From Polaribacter pectinis (GTDB taxonomy: Bacteria > Bacteroidota > Bacteroidia > Flavobacteriales > Flavobacteriaceae), in NCBI RefSeq assembly GCF_014352875.1, contig NZ_CP060695.1:2325501-2389500 (forward strand): DNA of 64,000 nt. Reading direction: 5' to 3'. Position 1 is the stretch's first letter; each line of letters opens with the position of its first letter. The notes under the pieces were generated by a model, which worked only from the letters and a program-made list of their open reading frames with translations, was not told the origin of the DNA and made no database searches. Positions 61,544 through 64,000 of this stretch are shown here, piece by piece. A program made the translations under genes and the position numbers.

Positions 61544-62143
61544 ATGAAAAATATTGCTGTTTTAGTTTTAGCCGCGGGAAAATCTTCCCGAATGAAAGCA
61601 ATAAAACAATTGGTAAAAATAAATGGTAAAACACTATTAGACATTACTTTAGAAAAAGCAAAAAGTGTTTTTCCTAACGATGTATTTTGTGTTTTGGGTG
61701 GAAATTCTGATAAGATAAAAAATGAAATCACCACAAAAAACATCACTTTTATAAACAATGCAGGATTTAAAAGAGGTTTAAGTTCAAGTATTGTTACTGG
61801 AATTGAGTTTCTAAAAAAAAATAATTTCAACTATAATGTAATTTTTATTTTATTAGCAGACCAACCTTGCATAGAAATTGAATATTTAAAATCTATGGTT
61901 CGTTTATATAAAGAAAGTCCATCTAAAATAGTAGCTTCTAATTATAAAACTAAATATGGTGTGCCAGCAATTTTCCCTGAAAAGTTTTTTTCTGAATTAT
62001 TATTGATAGAGGAAGATAAAGGTGCAAAAGAGTTAATGAATAACAAAAATAATGATGTTATTTGCTCTGAATTTAAAACTAATTTAATTGATATTGATAC
62101 AGAAGAAGATTTAATTCTTTTTAAAAAATCAATTTCAAAATAG
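61544..62143 (+). CDS. MobA/MocA-like NTP transferase
   Basis: 199 residues from the ATG at 61544 (a TTG codon directly before could add one residue). The signature LVLAAGKSSRMKAIKQLVKINGKTLLD at the N-terminus, LLADQP near residue 106, and a final IDIDTEEDL identify the MobA-like nucleotidyltransferase fold. It most likely makes the cytosine or guanine dinucleotide form of molybdenum cofactor for the enzyme served by the XdhC gene 3 bp upstream. MocA (cytidylyltransferase) is the better fit because it partners XdhC. Confidence 0.88.
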   Translation: MKNIAVLVLAAGKSSRMKAIKQLVKINGKTLLDITLEKAKSVFPNDVFCVLGGNSDKIKNEITTKNITFINNAGFKRGLSSSIVTGIEFLKKNNFNYNVIFILLADQPCIEIEYLKSMVRLYKESPSKIVASNYKTKYGVPAIFPEKFFSELLLIEEDKGAKELMNNKNNDVICSEFKTNLIDIDTEEDLILFKKSISK

Positions 62144-62144
62144 C

Positions 62145-62152
62145 TATTTTTG
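62145..62152 (+). promoter_or_regulatory. -7 element of phosphatase gene
   Basis: TATTTTTG lies 5 bp before the ATG at 62158, again predicting a very short leader. Confidence 0.55.
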
Positions 62153-62157
62153 CATCT

Positions 62158-64000
62158 ATGAAATTATTAAAATACTCATTATTTACAGCTTGTTTACTCC
62201 TTATTTATTCTTGTGCAACTATAGAGATGCAAGTTGTAGAAAATCATAAATATACCTCTAGAAAAGATACTTCTAAAGTAATACATTCTTTCTACCTAAT
62301 TGGCGATGCTGGTAATTCAGATTTATATAGTAAAGATTCTGCTTTAGCGCATTTAGAAAGAGAAATTCATAAGGCTCCCAAAAAATCTACATTGTTGTTT
62401 TTAGGAGATAATGTTTACCAAAGAGGTATTCCACCAGAAGAATCTAAAGGCTATACGTTAGCAGAACATCGATTAAAGGTACAAACAGATATTGGTAAAA
62501 AATTTCCAGGAAAAACTTTATTCATTCCAGGAAATCATGATTGGTATAGTGGTTTAAAAGGTTTACGAAGACAAGAAAAATTAGTTGATAAAGCTTTAGG
62601 TAAAAACTCTTTTCTACCAGAAAAAGGCTGTCCTTTAGAAAAGGTAGAAATTTCTGATGATATTCAGTTAATTATAGTAGACACACATTGGTTTGTTACC
62701 AATTGGGATAATCATCCAGGAATTAATGATGATTGCCAAATTAAAACAAGGGAAAAGTTTTTTGAAGAATTTGAAGGTTTGGTTAAGAAAGCTAGAGGTA
62801 AGACAACAATTATAGCTTTGCATCACCCAATGTTTACAAACGGCCCTCATGGAGGTTATTATTCATTAAAAAGCCACATGAAACCAGCTCCTATTTTAGG
62901 AACTGCTATTAATATTTTACGTAAAACTTCTGGTGTTACAAATACAGACCAACAAAATGATAAATACAATCAATTAAGAAAAAGAATAATTACTATTTCT
63001 CAAGCAAATGATAAAGTTATTTTTGTGTCCGGTCATGAGCATAGCTTGCAATATATAGTTCAAGATAATATTCCACAAATTGTAAGCGGTTCTGGTTCTA
63101 AAATAACAGCTACTAAAAATGTAAATGGTGGTAAATTTTCTTACGCTTCACAAGGTTTTGCTAGGTTAGATATTTATAAAGATGGTGCTTCTACAGTTCA
63201 TTTTTACACTGCAAAAGACCGTAAAATAGTTTATGAAGCAAATGTTTTTAAAGCTGATAGTATTATTGAATACAACAATTTTCCGAATGCAAAATTAAGC
63301 GAAAAAGAAGCGGCAATATATTCTACTAATGAAGTAAAAAAAGGTGGAGTTTACAACATGCTTTGGGGAAATAGATATCGTAAATATTTTGGGCAAAAAG
63401 TAGTAGCACCAACTGTTCGTTTAGACACATTATTTGGCGGTTTAAAACCTGTTAGAAAAGGTGGTGGACATCAATCTAAATCACTTCGTTTAGAAGACAA
63501 AGATGGTAGAGAATATGTTATGAGAGCTTTGCGTAAAAATGCTGTACAGTATCTACAAGCTGTGGCATTTAAAGATCAATACGTAGAAGGGCAATTTGCA
63601 GACACTTATACAGAAGACTTGTTATTAGATGTATTTACAGGTTCTCATCCTTATGCGCCATTTACAATTGGAGAATTAGCAGACGCTATAAGTGTTTATC
63701 ATTCCAAACCTGTTTTATATTTTGTTCCTAAACAAGAAAGTTTAGGAGGCTTTAATGAAGATTTTGGTGGCGAATTATATATGATAGAAGAAAGAACAGC
63801 TTCTGGTCACGGAGATAAAGAACATTTTGGTTTTTCTGATGAAATTATAAGTACAGACGATTTAAGAAAAAATCTTGCAAAGGATGAAAAATATATTTTG
63901 GATGAAAAATCTTACATAAGAGCACGTTTATTTGATATGCTTATTGGAGATTGGGATAGGCACCAAGACCAATGGCGTTGGGCAGAATTCGAGGAAAATG
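62158..64000 (+). CDS. Metallophosphatase lipoprotein (C-terminus beyond window)
   Basis: 614 residues are visible and the frame is open to the window edge. A lipobox is seen at MKLLKYSLFTACLLLIYSC (Cys19). A calcineurin-like metallophosphatase follows: FYLIGDAGNSD, FLGDNVYQRG, IPGNHDWYSG, LHHPMFTNGPHGG and SGHEHS are the five metal-binding blocks. After residue 380 a second part begins with GVYNMLWGNRYRKYFGQKVVAPTVRLDTLFGG and DRHQDQWRW, seen before outer-membrane barrel domains of large flavobacterial phosphatases. It probably acts at the outer membrane on phosphate esters. Confidence 0.85.
   Translation, partial: MKLLKYSLFTACLLLIYSCATIEMQVVENHKYTSRKDTSKVIHSFYLIGDAGNSDLYSKDSALAHLEREIHKAPKKSTLLFLGDNVYQRGIPPEESKGYTLAEHRLKVQTDIGKKFPGKTLFIPGNHDWYSGLKGLRRQEKLVDKALGKNSFLPEKGCPLEKVEISDDIQLIIVDTHWFVTNWDNHPGINDDCQIKTREKFFEEFEGLVKKARGKTTIIALHHPMFTNGPHGGYYSLKSHMKPAPILGTAINILRKTSGVTNTDQQNDKYNQLRKRIITISQANDKVIFVSGHEHSLQYIVQDNIPQIVSGSGSKITATKNVNGGKFSYASQGFARLDIYKDGASTVHFYTAKDRKIVYEANVFKADSIIEYNNFPNAKLSEKEAAIYSTNEVKKGGVYNMLWGNRYRKYFGQKVVAPTVRLDTLFGGLKPVRKGGGHQSKSLRLEDKDGREYVMRALRKNAVQYLQAVAFKDQYVEGQFADTYTEDLLLDVFTGSHPYAPFTIGELADAISVYHSKPVLYFVPKQESLGGFNEDFGGELYMIEERTASGHGDKEHFGFSDEIISTDDLRKNLAKDEKYILDEKSYIRARLFDMLIGDWDRHQDQWRWAEFEEN

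Overview
The window comes from an AT-rich member of the Bacteroidota, most likely a Flavobacteriaceae (Polaribacter/Tenacibaculum-like) bacterium. Three things suggest this: promoters of the TAnnTTTG type just upstream of genes, a secreted protein with a type IX secretion (Por) sorting domain, and the era/der neighbourhood typical of marine flavobacteria. No search could be run, so all names rest on motifs and context.

Layout. (1) About 1-17,268 is the right part of an integrative element (element A) whose left end is not visible. It holds a long minus-strand defence operon: a WYL regulator, an AAA ATPase with a partner, a type I restriction-modification system (hsdM, hsdS, start of hsdR) with small genes and an rmuC-like gene inserted. 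Divergent to it is a retron-like reverse transcriptase with a structured leader, a partner gene and a RecD-like helicase. A zinc-ribbon gene, an unknown gene and a tyrosine integrase close the element. (2) 17,269-53,272 is a second element (element B), bounded by a 43-bp direct repeat of the 3' half of the initiator tRNA gene. Its own integrase, an unknown gene and a zinc-ribbon gene are relatives of those of element A, so two related elements sit in tandem at one tRNA gene.

(3) Inside element B is the most interesting object: an integron-like array. A tyrosine recombinase (17,639-18,796) with all catalytic residues, but without the extra domain of classical IntI, is followed by one insertion point (18,830) and 21 cassettes, each closed by a roughly 131-197 bp attC-like hairpin. 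Each cassette begins with a GTT-type core and ends with its own reverse complement. The pairing runs for about 10 bp, then one conserved A/C position, then 3 or more further pairs. In nearly every arm the mismatches are A opposite C on the top strand, which become T-G wobbles on the bottom strand. This asymmetry could select the bottom strand for recombination. Cassette cargo: a type II R-M system, a Wadjet/condensin-like four-gene module, a PHP-ATPase, a HipA-like kinase pair, a barstar-like immunity protein, a HEPN-like protein, many lipoproteins or secreted proteins, and one cassette present twice in identical form. The R-M, PHP-ATPase and Wadjet-like cassettes carry a second family of hairpins at both ends, suggesting nested acquisition.

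(4) From the initiator tRNA gene rightwards (53,231-64,000) is ordinary chromosome: era, a membrane protein, der, a GAF-domain protein, an HD/Pycsar-TM-like protein, a small zinc-ribbon protein, xdhC-like and mocA-like genes, and a metallophosphatase lipoprotein cut by the window end.
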